Notes: generated from the letters alone by a model not told the origin. Counted from the first letter of the stretch, positions 21,921 to 30,530 are shown. The stretch: 64,000 nt of DNA from Oncomelania hupensis (GCA_036898135.1 CM072527.1:32290727-32354726); one strand, 5' to 3'. A program made the numbers and translations.

Positions 21921-22933
21921 TGTGTGTGTGTGTGTGTGTTTAAAAGTGCATCCCAGATACATTGATACATTGATTTTGATTATAGTCATTGTTTTATTGT
22001 TGCACTGCCACAGAACAATAATTGTTCGGTTATGTTTACACAGTCGGACGGAGTCGCGCGGACCTATATGATCACCACTTCCGACCTAGCTGCCCGTCCG
22101 TTTCGGTCCGCACTTCAGTCGCCCGTGGCAGTATAATTTCAGCCTAAGAACGAACGTGTAATCTCCCCTTAGATCCAAACCATATAGGCCTATGATAGGT
22201 GAAAGTTCGGCATATAATAAAATAGGCCTATATCAATGTCTTCCCTGCTATAGGACTGTATCACAGGCGCTTTCTCTGGACACGCGAGCGTCTATGCCTG
22301 TGACGCGTCTCTTTTTGGTATTCTAGATAACCAAAGGGAGACGCGTCACAGGGATAGGCGCTCGCGTGTACAGATGCAAGCGCCTGTGGACTGCATGTTT
22401 TGATCTCAATGAAGATATTATAGATTCGATCTTACGCGGTTTTGGAGGATAAACCGTTCGAGTGGCGGATTCGTTTCGCCAAAGACATTGTATGAATCCC
22501 ACCCTTTCTATCTATCATACCTGGGTACGCTATCTACCGATTTGCTCCAGAGGATCCAGTTTCAGCGTGTAATGACCCTCTAGTTCCACTAACAAGTTTG
22601 CTGTCTCTTCTTATACCCTCACTTTCTCCTCTTTGAAAATCGTCCACATTGGAGAAATAGAAATCAAGGAACAAATTGAAATGAAAACGTGCCGTGGCTG
22701 ACTCATCCTTACAGATGGCGGGAGCCTTTCTGGCCAACTGTGTGGTCAACGTTCTGTGGCTGACGAACAACGCCATCAACTTCTACATCTACGTTCTGAC
22801 CGGCACAAGATACAGGCAGGAACTGGTCGCCATGTTGTCCTCCTGCTTACGTCATCTTCTTGCGCCGCGTCAGGAGACCACGATCCTGACGGAAATTAAA
22901 AAAACAGATTCTCCGTCCACTGATGATTTTTGA
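10902..22933 (+). CDS. Rhodopsin-class (class A) GPCR, four exons, 486 aa
   Basis: Join 10902-11579, 11826-12179, 19392-19601 and 22715-22933. Every intron is GT-AG and phase 0, and the joined frame runs to TGA at 22931-22933. The product is a seven-helix plasma-membrane receptor. The N-terminus has about 140 Ser-rich residues, followed by TM1 145-168 (GN at 161-162), TM2 187-212 (LAVSD), TM3 227-250, TM4 268-289, TM5 318-343 (LPFF), TM6 374-399 (LTSP) and TM7 418-440 (NNAINFYIY). It resembles invertebrate peptide receptors (FMRFamide-receptor-like), but the ligand is not predictable. DRY is replaced by TQR (248-250) and NPxxY by NFYIY. It lies alone on this strand; the nearest other gene is convergent. 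Introns are 246, 7212 and 3113 bp, mostly mobile DNA. The class A call is firm; the subfamily is a guess. Confidence 0.9.
11826..12179 (+). CDS. GPCR exon 2: TM3-TM5
   Basis: 118 codons, acceptor TTCCCCTTCACAG|CTC, donor GCT|GTGAGT. It encodes TM3 ending AMTTQRAVAILWP, where T-Q-R occupies the D/E-R-Y position. TM4 lacks the usual Trp and is followed by loop 2 with Cys303 (ERCRYVN). TM5 carries the conserved Pro329 (SILPFF). GC content is higher than in the flanking intron DNA, supporting real coding sequence. Confidence 0.92.
12825..13263. repeat. (ACT)n tract with AGGCTTTT interruptions
   Basis: About 440 bases of ACT/TAC units, broken at intervals by AGGCTTTT(A/G)CT. This gives a higher-order pattern of about 50-100 bases. 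The poly-Tyr, poly-Leu and poly-Val frames over it are artefacts. Confidence 0.95.
13797..13845 (-). repeat. Short dispersed repeat
   Basis: GTCCCCTATACGC..GTGTCCGGGGACGTTAA matches 45537-45577 (CCCCTATACGCTCAATGTGT). Only this piece is shared; it is probably a SINE 3' segment. Confidence 0.5.
14817..15022. repeat. (ATG)n microsatellites
   Basis: Two GAT/ATG runs (14817-14921 and about 14970-15021) separated by an AAG-rich spacer. Confidence 0.95.
15030..15140 (-). mobile_element. LINE 3'-end fragment (repeat C)
   Basis: CTTTATTGTCCCTTTTTATA followed by GGAAATTCTGGG and GGAGAAGGCGTAGTCG is repeated at 17485-17590. The TTTATTGTC edge next to simple sequence suggests the 3' end of a minus-strand LINE or SINE. 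Confidence 0.55.
15175..15600 (-). mobile_element. Repeat A copy, truncated at its 5' end
   Basis: The tail side (GTTAGTTAGG..AAAAGGGTCCAGCGGACTGC) is at about 15173-15222. Collinear with other copies to about 15600, where the TATA-bearing head is missing. Confidence 0.7.
17175..17375 (-). mobile_element. Repeat A, 5' portion only
   Basis: Matches the TATA-side half of other copies (ACCGGTCTAGCGAAGAAGAT .. GCAGAAAGTGGGGATACTAT), ending in C/G homopolymers. The tail half is absent. Confidence 0.65.
17485..17590 (-). mobile_element. LINE 3'-end fragment (repeat C)
   Basis: Second copy of the sequence at 15030-15140 (CTTTATTGTCCCTTTTTATC, GTGGAAGGCGTAGTCG). Confidence 0.55.
17640..17830 (-). 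mobile_element. tRNA-derived SINE with conserved 3' domain
   Basis: Read on the minus strand, GTGGCCAAGTGGGCTAAGGC (Leu/Ser-type A box) is followed about 70 bases on by GTGGGTTCGATCCTGC (B box). The end reads CCGGGTGCTCCGGTTTGCTC, like the conserved 3' domain seen in SINEs of many animals. It abuts a (GAA)n run. Confidence 0.75.
17829..17908. repeat. (GAA)n(GAT)n microsatellite
   Basis: A GAA run switching to GAT near 17870. Confidence 0.95.
18545..18730. repeat. CTT-rich tract
   Basis: Imperfect CTT/CTC units, then a pure (CTT)n run at about 18656-18728. Confidence 0.9.
18950..19012 (+). repeat. Degenerate (TTAGGG)n-like tract
   Basis: About ten units of TTAGGG or near variants (GGGTTAGG, TAAGGG, TTTGGG). 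TTAGGG is the usual metazoan telomere unit. Here the tract is short and intronic. Confidence 0.75.
19150..19200. repeat. (GT)n microsatellite
   Basis: About 14 GT units, then an imperfect GTGTGCATGTG continuation. Confidence 0.9.
19392..19601 (+). CDS. GPCR exon 3: intracellular loop 3 and TM6
   Basis: 70 codons. Acceptor TTTTTACAG|GTGGGT. Loop 3 is Lys/Arg-rich (KRQRKTSG), leading to TM6 with LILTSPLCFIF, the CWxP region without its Trp. The exon ends CCGCAGCAG|GTTTTC in extracellular loop 3. The donor GTTTTC is weak and sits only about 8 bases before a 160-bp AT-rich triplet repeat. Reading through would add Val-Phe-Leu and a stop. Confidence 0.88.
19610..19769. repeat. (AAT)n/(AAC)n microsatellite beside the exon 3 donor
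   Basis: About 53 triplets: AAT, a central AAC block, then AAT. It starts within ten bases of the splice donor of GPCR exon 3. Confidence 0.95.
19785..20355 (+). mobile_element. Repeat A copy, full length
   Basis: The head is CCGTTGGGGTGCCGGGGGTT with a TATAAATAG box near 19816. The 3' tail is GGTCCTGATTTGGCTTGGAA, then GAGTCCGCTGGACCTAAAGC and an (ATGTA)n run ending near 20362. It has no reading frame of note. The tail is the one found at the 3' end of the RNase H LINE (31455-34464). Confidence 0.85.
20400..20770. repeat. AT-rich stretch with (GAT)n
   Basis: (GAT)n at about 20617-20695, with GAC variants. No gene. Confidence 0.8.
21095..21657 (-). mobile_element. Repeat A copy, full length
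   Basis: The (ATTAC)n tail at about 21078-21098 is followed by TTTAGGTCCAGCGGACTCTT. The head ends at CCCCAACGGGGGTGCC near 21657, which can fold into a GC hairpin. The sequence is close to 19785-20355, in inverse orientation. Confidence 0.85.
21799..21940. repeat. (CT)n and (GT)n microsatellites
   Basis: (CT)n at 21801-21850 and (GT)n at 21885-21939. Confidence 0.95.
22262..22388. mobile_element. 127-bp foldback MITE, same family as the 23384-28595 element
   Basis: A near-perfect palindrome starting CACAGGCGC and ending GCGCCTGTG, with arms of about 60 bases containing ACACGCGAGCG and GTGACGCGTCTC. It is flanked by GACTGTAT (22254-22261) and GACTGCAT (22389-22396), an 8-bp target duplication with one mismatch. 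The arm equals the outer inverted repeat of the larger element 1 kb downstream, so this is probably an internal-deletion derivative. Confidence 0.88.
22715..22933 (+). CDS. GPCR exon 4: TM7 and C-tail
   Basis: 72 codons plus TGA. Acceptor CATCCTTACAG|ATG. TM7 reads CVVNVLWLTNNAINFYIYVL, with NFYIY in place of NPxxY, then the helix 8 start TGTRYRQEL. The tail is short (about 40 residues) with Cys457, a possible palmitoylation site. No canonical AATAAA was seen directly downstream; ATATAAAACATAAAAC at about 23015 is A-rich but not diagnostic. Confidence 0.9.
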   Translation: MAGAFLANCVVNVLWLTNNAINFYIYVLTGTRYRQELVAMLSSCLRHLLAPRQETTILTEIKKTDSPSTDDF

Positions 22934-23190
22934 AGCTACTAATTGATTTACTGGCATTGAATTGATTGATTAGCCCCATAAACCTTTGGATTTGTTTGAC
23001 TTGAGGATTGGAAAATATAAAACATAAAACTACATGTATATGAGTACTTGATACATTTGTTTGGTTTGTTGTTGTCATTGTTGTTGTTGTTGATGATGTT
23101 GTTGCGTTTTTTTGTTTGAGGTCCTTTTTTTGTTTTTGTTTTTTACTTTGGGGTGTCGGATAGCGCAGTGGTTGGAGCACTCGCTACTGT

Positions 23191-23241
23191 GTCGCAAGTT
23201 AAGCACCGTCCAGTGCGGTTAGCACATGGATGGGTGACCGC
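23191..23241 (+). other. 5S rRNA-like segment within the SINE
   Basis: 51 bases resembling the 3' half of 5S rRNA, including the region where internal promoter box C lies and the signature GGATGGGTGACCGC. The 5' half of 5S is absent, so this is not a 5S gene. Confidence 0.75.
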
Positions 23242-23689
23242 AAAAACGTGAAGCGACAAATAACAACGCCCCCAGTTGACTTAACTGTGACTGAGTACCT
23301 ACTCTCTTAAGATGGGCATCACCCTCCTTACGCTGGCCCAAGATAAGTGTGATCTCCAACATCACGCTCCCCTACGGCCACAACACAGGCGCTTGTATCA
23401 GGACACGCGAGCGCCTATGCCTGTGACGCGTCTCCCTTTGGTTATCTATAATACAAGGTCCCAAACAGAACCAAGAGGAACTTGCGGGTCATCGCAGTTT
23501 TCAAATATATATGAACAAACTAGAAGAGTTCTCCTCAAAGAAGGCAACTCATTCATTTCAGCAGTGATTCACGCAAACAAACAAAATAAGAAATATGCTC
23601 TGTCTATTTTCAAACCCGTTCAATTTCGGTAAAATTGTCAAAAAAGTGACATTTTTCGTAATCGCTTCACGGAAATGCGAGTTCTGCCG

Positions 23690-24060
23690 AGACTAAAGGG
23701 GAAATTACTCCTCATTCGTTACAACCGCATGGCTTTCACTTCCGCTTTGCAGTGTAAGAAAAATGCCTTCGGTCGGATAGTTTCTGGGCCAAAAGTGTCT
23801 GTTTTAGGTCAAGCAGGCAGTGTCAAAACATTTCTTGTGCGAGGAAGTGCAATGGTACTTGGTAAAATAAGAAAGAAAGTTGCTGTTATTGTTTCAAATG
23901 CCAATGGCGAAACTTTGCATCGGTGGGCAGGGATGGGAGATACATTAAAGAGGAGGCTGTCTCGGATGTACGTTCAAAATGCAACAAATTATTAACAACC
24001 AACGTACTGATTGTTGAGGAAATCAGCATAATGAGCGCTAAAATATTTGATCAGTTAGTT
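23690..24060 (+). pseudogene. PIF1-like helicase fragment, frameshifted
   Basis: The frame from about 23690 reads GPKVSVLGQAGSVKTFLV, a Walker A motif with Val where Gly is usual (GxAGxGKT). It continues through KKVAVIVSNANGETLHRWAG, which matches the PIF1 motif that normally reads STGIAA..TLHRWAGIG. After a frameshift near 23985 it continues VLIVEEISIMSAKIFDQL (24004-24057), the Walker B segment with Glu-Glu for Asp-Glu. Homology then stops. PIF1 helicases unwind DNA; this copy is truncated, frameshifted and altered in both ATP-binding motifs, so it should be inactive. Confidence 0.82.
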
Positions 24061-25764
24061 TTTAAAAAATGTTATTATTGTTATTCACTCCTTAATAATT
24101 AATTGTGCTAATCAATAATCACATGTTTTCACTAGTGTAAATTACAACAGTAACCAGTAAAAGATAAATTTATTAGTAACATTGTGATGAACAGTGTGCG
24201 GCAATTGGATCATGCAGTATTCCAATATGGGTTTGTTTACCTGTACACTCAGTATTCTATGAGAGTTCTTCGTCATCAACAAGAATTGGTGAAAAGATAA
24301 ACATTCTTTTTTGTAACATTTTCTTTGGCCATATGAAACACACAGCTTTGACGTTGAATTTATTTATCACAAGTCATGGTTTGATCTTCTATGGAGATGT
24401 GAATGCAACTGCAAAAACAAAATATTAGTATGACTATGACTAACAATTTCAGATAAAATACTGCTTCAGTGTTGCTGTACTTTCCCAATACTAGTATGAA
24501 GGGAAAGAAAATAAAAGTGTAAAAATACATAAATAACTGATATTTATGAAAAACCAATAAATAACTTTAAAAACATTAAGGGATTCATTGATTAATTTAT
24601 TTCATGTATTTATTTCTGCTTATATTCCCTTGTTATTTATTTTTTGCATACACATTGAAAAGATCTGTGTATTAATATTGACAAATTACATAGAAATTTT
24701 CTTAATAACTTGTTTTATTTGTAATTTTAAGCTAATAACACGAAAGCAGTGTACAGTTAGTGTATATTTGTATTTCCTCATCCGCTCAAGAAAAGGTGAA
24801 CAGAGAGTGAAAGTACGTAAATAAATAAAAAACAAATGTACGTATAAGTGAAGAGTGGATTTGCATAGTGTTATTCTTCGATGTGATGACACTTTTGACT
24901 TCCATTCTTTTTACATTCTCTGTCTCGGTTTCTTTTTGTTTGTCTGTCTCTCTATTTTCGTGTTTTTCATTTTATTAATACTCTCTTTTTCCCTCTGTTG
25001 TGATTACCTTGCTCACATTCATCATAATATTAACTGAAACTTGAGCAGCTCTTAAACTGGAAAAGGGCTATATAAGAACAATTTATTTAAGTCGTACTGA
25101 TGAAAACTGACACAACCAACACCATACTAATGTTTACGTCATATCTTGACATGACTTTTATACTATTCTATTATTTTATCCTGAATCATTATAACTAGCA
25201 TGTAACATGCGGAAATACTACAAAATAAATAAATAGTTAAACAACAAAGCGAAACAAACAAAACACAGATGCTCCCACAATCTCCTGTCACAACGGCCTA
25301 CACAAATATTTATTAGGAAGAGGGAAACAGTGGTAGAGAGGGTGGGGATTAATTACACACACAAAGGTCTCAAAAGGAATAAACAACAACAAAAGTCTTT
25401 TATAGCACAGCTGAATGCTCAGTGACATTGTAGTTGATCTTGTCACGCATGGACCTACATTGGTTTGAACTGCATCTGTGTAGATAGATCTATGCACTAG
25501 TGTAGTAGATTTTATTTTTCATTCATCCTCATCATTTTTAGTGCAACCCTAAAATAGCAACAGAAGTGGCGTTTGCACGTTTGCTACATTTCAATATGTT
25601 TCTTGTAATTAAGCTCTTACCACAAAAAAATCTTAGCATCCATCCCAAAAGCGACAGTGACACGCTTGAATTCGTTCTTGAGAACCGATGGACATTGATA
25701 GTTTAAACCGAAACTCGTTTACTACAGACGGAAGTTATAGTTTCGGTAAACAAAGGGCACTTCC
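24061..25764. other. Interior of the TIR transposon, AT-rich
   Basis: No supported gene. About 25045-25085 carries CTTAAACTGGAAAAGGGCTA followed by TATAAGAACAA, the 3' tail of the SINE family at 7416-7850. The rest is low-complexity A/T. Confidence 0.5.
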
Positions 25765-25945
25765 GTGAAGCGATTGTGAAAAAAGTCATTTTTTTGACAA
25801 TTTTATCGAAATGTAACGGGTTTGAAAATAGACAGAGCATATTTATTATTTTGTATTTTTGCGTGAATCACTTCTAAAATGAATGCTTTGCCTTCTTTGG
25901 AAAGAGATTTTGTAGTTTGTTCATATAGATTTTTAAAAACTGCAA

Positions 25946-25947
<2 letters not shown>

Positions 25948-26013
<66 letters not shown>

Positions 26014-28482
26014 GGATTTTTATATAGCGGGTACTCCAGCCTATGACCAGACTCACCATGCTTTACATAGTCATTACATATAAATACATGCACATGATAA
26101 AACATTGCTTTTGCTACAATACACCATAAGACGGAACAGTAAAGGTACAAACTATTTACAACTATGTACACAAATTACAAAAAAGACAGAAATAGACTAT
26201 TTACAACTATGTACACAAATGACAAAAAAGACAGAAATAGAATAGCAAAAACCTATTCACAGCTATTTATATGCCCGGTTAGGCCCAGGAGGAAAACAGT
26301 ATAAATATTTACAGCCGTGTATACACTTACGGATCAGACAGAGACAAAAGAGGAGAGAATGGCAGCGGGATACAAATCAGTCTGAATAATGCAGTTTTAA
26401 GAGGTGGGTTTTGAGGGCTTTTTTGAATGCTTGTGTTGATTGTATGTTGCGGATATGGGAGGGAAAGGAATTCCACTGCTTAGGTGCGGAGTAAGCAAAT
26501 GCACGTTGGCCGTATGTCTTAGTGCGGGTGACGAGAACCTTGAGTGTGCGAGTGTCAGCAGAAGATCTTAAAGTGCGTGAAGGGGAGTAGACAGACAGTA
26601 GATCAGCAAGGTAGGAAGGACAAGAATCTGTGAAGAAGTTGTGACAGAGAACAGAGAGTTTGTACTCTATGCGTGCTTGCATAGGAAGCCAGTGAAGGGA
26701 ATGTAGTAGAGGTGTGATGTGATCGCGTTTCCTAGCTCGGAATACTAGTCTAGCTGCTGAGTTCTGAACCTTTTGTAGTTTGTCAATGATGTGTTTTGGG
26801 GAGCCAGCGAGGAGGGAGTTGCAATAATCAAGACGAGAAAGGACGAGAGCGCAGACTAGGGTTTTGGTGGTAGTGACTGTAAGATAGTGGCGAAAGGAGC
26901 TGATTTGGCCTATGGCCGTGTATGCAGAGCGACAGACGTTGGAGATGTGGTTGTTGAGGGACAGGTCATCGGAGAGAATGTAGCCGAGATTTCTTGCTGA
27001 GGATGAGAACTGAATGTTTGTTGTCCCTACTGTAAGCGATGTTGGGAGAGGCGAGAGTGAGGAGGAGGTGTTGTGCTTGTGAATGAGAAGGGCTTCGGTT
27101 TTATCGTCATTAAGCTTAAGCTTGTTGAGTGTCATCCATGACTTAATGTCTGTGATGCAGTTCTCCAAAGTCTTAACAGTGGAATTTATGAGAGAGGGGG
27201 CAGTGGATTTATATAGTTGTGTGTCGTCTGCAAATGACTGACTCTCAACAGCATGCTTTCTAAGCAGGAGAAGCAGTGGCTTGGTGTACAGAGTGAATAA
27301 CACCGGCCCTAAAACGGAACCCTGAGGTACGCCGCACACCAAGTCTGCTGTGCTGGAGAAACAGCCATCGACAGTGACTGCTTGTGATCTGTCAGAAAGA
27401 TATGAGTGGAACCAAGCCAGGACCGAGCCAGAGATTCCAAAGTAGTGTTGAAGAGTGTTAAAGAGAATATGATGGTCGACTGTGTCAAAGGCGGCTGAGA
27501 GGTCTAATAAGGTGAGAACGAAGACGTTACCATTATCTAAGGCAAGCAACAGATCGTTGGTTACCTTTAGGAGGGCTGTCTCAGTGCTGTGGAAGGATCG
27601 GTAGGCAGACTGGTTGGGGCAAAGTAAAGCGTTATCATTTAGGTAGGCAAACAGTTGTTTGAGAACAATTTTTTCTATGACTTTGGACAGGAAGGATAGG
27701 TTTGAAACAGGTCTATAGTTCTTTAGATTATTTTTGTCTAAACTTGGCTTTTTAAGGAGGGTTTGATGACAGCCGCTTTGAGCACAGACGGAACAACACC
27801 AGAGGACAGACTCTCGTTGATAATGTGGGTAATGGTCGGGAGTAAAGGGTCAAGATTCTCTATCAACATGGGGGTAGGAATGGGGTCAAGAGAGCAAGAT
27901 GTTGGTTTTGAGCTTAAGATGACTTTCTTGACTTCTTGCTCTGTTATTGGTTGAAAAACTTCCATCTTTGCGGTAGTGAGGGAAGGTGAGAATGGGTTAA
28001 TGAGTGGGATCTCATGGTTATCAAGAGCGGCCCTTATGTCAGCCACTTTCTGTGTGAAATAATTACAAAATACATCTGGGAGCTGACATGGTGGATGCGT
28101 GGATGGGAGTGATGTTGCATTGTTCTTACCCCTTAGCTGATTGCAAATGCCGAACAACTGTTTACAAGTTTCGCTGCTGCTAATTCTGTCGCTAAAGTAC
28201 CGAGTTTTGGCAGTCTGGACTATTTTAGTGACCCGTTTTTTTGCAGCGGTGAAAATCTGCTTGCTGACTTCTAAACCCGATTTGAGCCACTTTTTCTCAA
28301 CTTTGCGTCGGTGTTTTTTCGCCTCGGAGAGCTCGTCCTTAATAGACTCGTACCAGGGTGCTGAGCGTGTTGCCTTGACCTTTTTCTGGGCCACGGGAGC
28401 GTGCCGATCAAGCACCGCATGAAGTGTACTATTCAGCTGATCCACAGTGGGGCACAGTTCTGGGGTCACTTTAGCGGTAAGC
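25948..28482 (-). mobile_element. 5'-truncated CR1/L2-like LINE with reverse transcriptase
   Basis: The minus-strand copy is nearly collinear with 42285-44735. It starts mid-ORF2 at 28482 and ends in an (ATT)n tail (25947-26011). Short TCAT-type duplicate bases flank it. The endonuclease-RT linker (to 27765) is in one frame. A 1-bp deletion in a C run near 27765 shifts the frame. RT then follows with NYRPVSNL, SAAFDTVDHHIL, GVPQGSVLGPVLF, the catalytic SFADDTQLYKS (about 27220) and the C-terminal LHWLPMQARIEYKL. The catalytic box is intact but the frame is broken and the 5' half is missing. Confidence 0.88.
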
Positions 28483-28704
28483 TAAGATGACCCGCCAGTT
28501 TCGCTTGGTTCTGTTTGGGACCTTGTATTATAGATAACCAAAGGGAGACGCGTCACAGGCATGGGCGCTCGCGTGTCCTGATACAAGCGCCTGTGGGCCA
28601 CAAGGCTATGGGACTACCTTTACCTTTCCCTGTTTTTGTTTTTTACTTTGTTGTGTTTTTGTTGTCACGAAAAGAAGATAGAACTATTGCATTTGACGAT
28701 CATT

Positions 28705-28815
28705 TCAGATGAGAGTATAAACCGAGGTCTTGTTTGTGCACGCACACATTCCATTGCACGGACTATAAAGATCCTGACGCTCATGTCCTAGACGGGTGAG
28801 TGCCCGATAAAAAAA
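28705..28815 (+). mobile_element. SINE body fragment (7416 family)
   Basis: GATGAGAGTATAAACCGAGG, then ATCCTGACGCTCATGTCCTA and GACGGGTGAGTGCC, match the middle of the SINE at 7416-7850. No tRNA head. Confidence 0.75.
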
Positions 28816-29150
28816 AACCACTCGGTTGTCGAGGTCTGTGTGTCAAAGTTTGGACACAGTGTACAAAATAGTAAGAAACAGGGTCGAATTATGCTCTTCA
28901 TGTGGGGAAGGGGGAGGTGGACAATGGGGAGGGGTACTGATTACATAAAATGTATGTAATAATATTAGACTAGTAATAATATGTACCACTGCATGCGTAT
29001 TGATACAGCCGAGTTTTGTTGTCTACTAAATTTATGGCAAATTTAATTAGGACAGCCGTTACTTTGCCCTTTTCTTCTTTCTGTCTCTGTCTCTCTCTTA
29101 TTTATATTTATATTTATATTTTGTACAGTTTTAGTTATTGTTCAGCCTTT
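28816..29150. other. Unassigned stretch
   Basis: No gene or repeat recognised. Confidence 0.4.
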
Positions 29151-29154
29151 AGTT

Positions 29155-29360
29155 AGTCATTGCTTACAGGGTCCAGCGGACAGCAAAGAGCCGAATCAGA
29201 ACCACAACTTGGTTGAAAGAGGACTCACCCCTGATCCGTATAAAAGGTCTGCTGAAACAACCCTAATGGTAACACTGAAGGCACTACAATAAAGGCATCC
29301 CACGCAGTGGGCGCTGAGGCTATTCTTTAATTTATCGAACCCCCGTTTTCAAAATCAAAA
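29155..29360 (-). mobile_element. Repeat A fragment (tail half)
   Basis: TTAGTTAGTCATTGCTTACA, then GGGTCCAGCGGAC..AGAGCCGAATCAG, matches the tail half of the copies at 206-800 and 1210-1892. It stops near TTTATCGAACCCCCG. Confidence 0.75.
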
Positions 29361-29454
29361 GAAGAATTTGAAGTCACAACCTATTATATCAAAACTCCTT
29401 GAAAAGACTGTCCTGAAACAGTTAACCTGCGTTCGACGCGCCGCATTTTACTTT

Positions 29455-29640
29455 GCATAACCGACGATGTGGGTCCTTCACGACCCATGCGTTTTATAGA
29501 GCCCAAAATAATTATGTATATTCTTCAACCAATAATATGCGGGTCTCCCACGACCCATACATTTTACAGGACCCTCGTGTTGTTTATTCTGCAACCGATG
29601 ATGCGGGCCTTCCACGACCCATGCTCTAAAACAAGAGGAA
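29455..29640. repeat. Tandem hairpin repeat, three units of about 60 bp
   Basis: Three units contain GATG/TATGtGGGTC, CTTCC or CTCCC, CACGACCCAT and then TTTTA. Each unit can form a small hairpin GGGTC..GACCC. No coding potential. Confidence 0.7.
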
Positions 29641-29838
29641 GAGAATGTCGTATTATGCATTTCCAAGTTGTTTCTGACAAAAATGGCAGCCCAAGGAGAG
29701 AGAGTGTGACTCATTTCTTGTTCTTATCTTCTTGGGTTGAGCAGCCACAATCAAAACATTGAATCATTTGTTGCTGTAGGTTGTTATTATGGGGTTGCTG
29801 TGTGAATGTGGGGTGGAGTGGATATCGGGGAAGGGAGG

Positions 29839-29839
<1 letters not shown>

Positions 29840-29871
<32 letters not shown>

Positions 29872-30126
29872 CACGTGACCCGTGAAATTTACGTGAAACA
29901 CATAAACGACACAGACCTCATGTTCCATTACTCATAAATTGTACGAGACGACAACGTTTTGCTGAGTTTTTTGAAGTTTGACACTTTAAAAAAAATAAAT
30001 TTAAATACACTTATAAAACATGCACATCAATGAGATGGAATGAATGATGTCAATGGCATAATACATGCACACACACAAACACACACACACGTACACACTC
30101 ACCCACACACACACACACACACACAA
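29840..30126. repeat. (CA)n microsatellites
   Basis: (CA)n at 29843-29869 and at about 30068-30126. Confidence 0.9.
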
Positions 30127-30189
30127 ACACCGATGTTACAAAATATTATTTTTTATGTTTTCATCTTGATATAAAATAACACTTTACTC

Positions 30190-30530
<341 letters not shown>

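Larger units (their letters stand above)
20770..22525. mobile_element. Inverted-repeat element, interrupted
   Basis: The left arm (about 20775-20935) and right arm (about 22520-22095, inverted) share AAAGGGTGGGA, CTTTGGCGAAA, GTGAAATTATACTGCCACG and GACTGAAGTGCGGACCGAAA in matching inverted order. The right arm is longer and is itself split by a MITE (22262-22388). Between the arms lie a repeat A copy and CT/GT microsatellites. No transposase was found, and the ends and target duplication could not be fixed. Confidence 0.55.
23384..28595. mobile_element. TIR transposon, 8-bp target duplication, hAT-like
   Basis: Starts CACAGGCGCTTGTATCAGGA and ends with its inverse. It is flanked by GGCCACAA (23376-23383 and 28596-28603). 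The inverted repeats are about 290 bp: left 23384-23675; right 28595-28483 joined to 25947-25765, because a LINE (25948-28482) landed inside the right repeat. Without the LINE the element is about 2.7 kb. Inside are a broken PIF1-like helicase (23690-24060) and AT-rich DNA with no transposase. An 8-bp duplication and CA..TG ends fit hAT, but other superfamilies also make 8-bp duplications. Confidence 0.85.
23151..28630 (+). mobile_element. tRNA/5S-chimeric SINE, split by a transposon
   Basis: The SINE is 23151-23383 plus 28604-28630, about 260 bp. A 20-bp T-rich direct repeat flanks the whole (23131-23150 and 28631-28650), so its ends are well fixed. The head GGATAGCGCAGTGGTTGGAG followed by CACTCGC is tRNA-like (A box). 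It is followed at 23191-23241 by GCAAGTTAAGCACCGTC, GCGGTTAGCAC and ATGGATGGGTGACCGC, which align with the 3' half of 5S rRNA (AAGCTAAGCA..GGTTAGTACTTGGATGGG). The body then runs through CTCCAACATCACGC and resumes at GGCTATGGGACTACC after the insertion. Confidence 0.82.

Noticed and set aside
23191..23241. A 5S rRNA gene
   Set aside because: Only the 3' half matches. The upstream half is tRNA-like and the whole is bounded by SINE target duplications.
23384..28595. A Helitron, because of the PIF1-like helicase
   Set aside because: It has long inverted repeats and an 8-bp target duplication. No Rep domain or Helitron ends (TC..CTRR) were seen.
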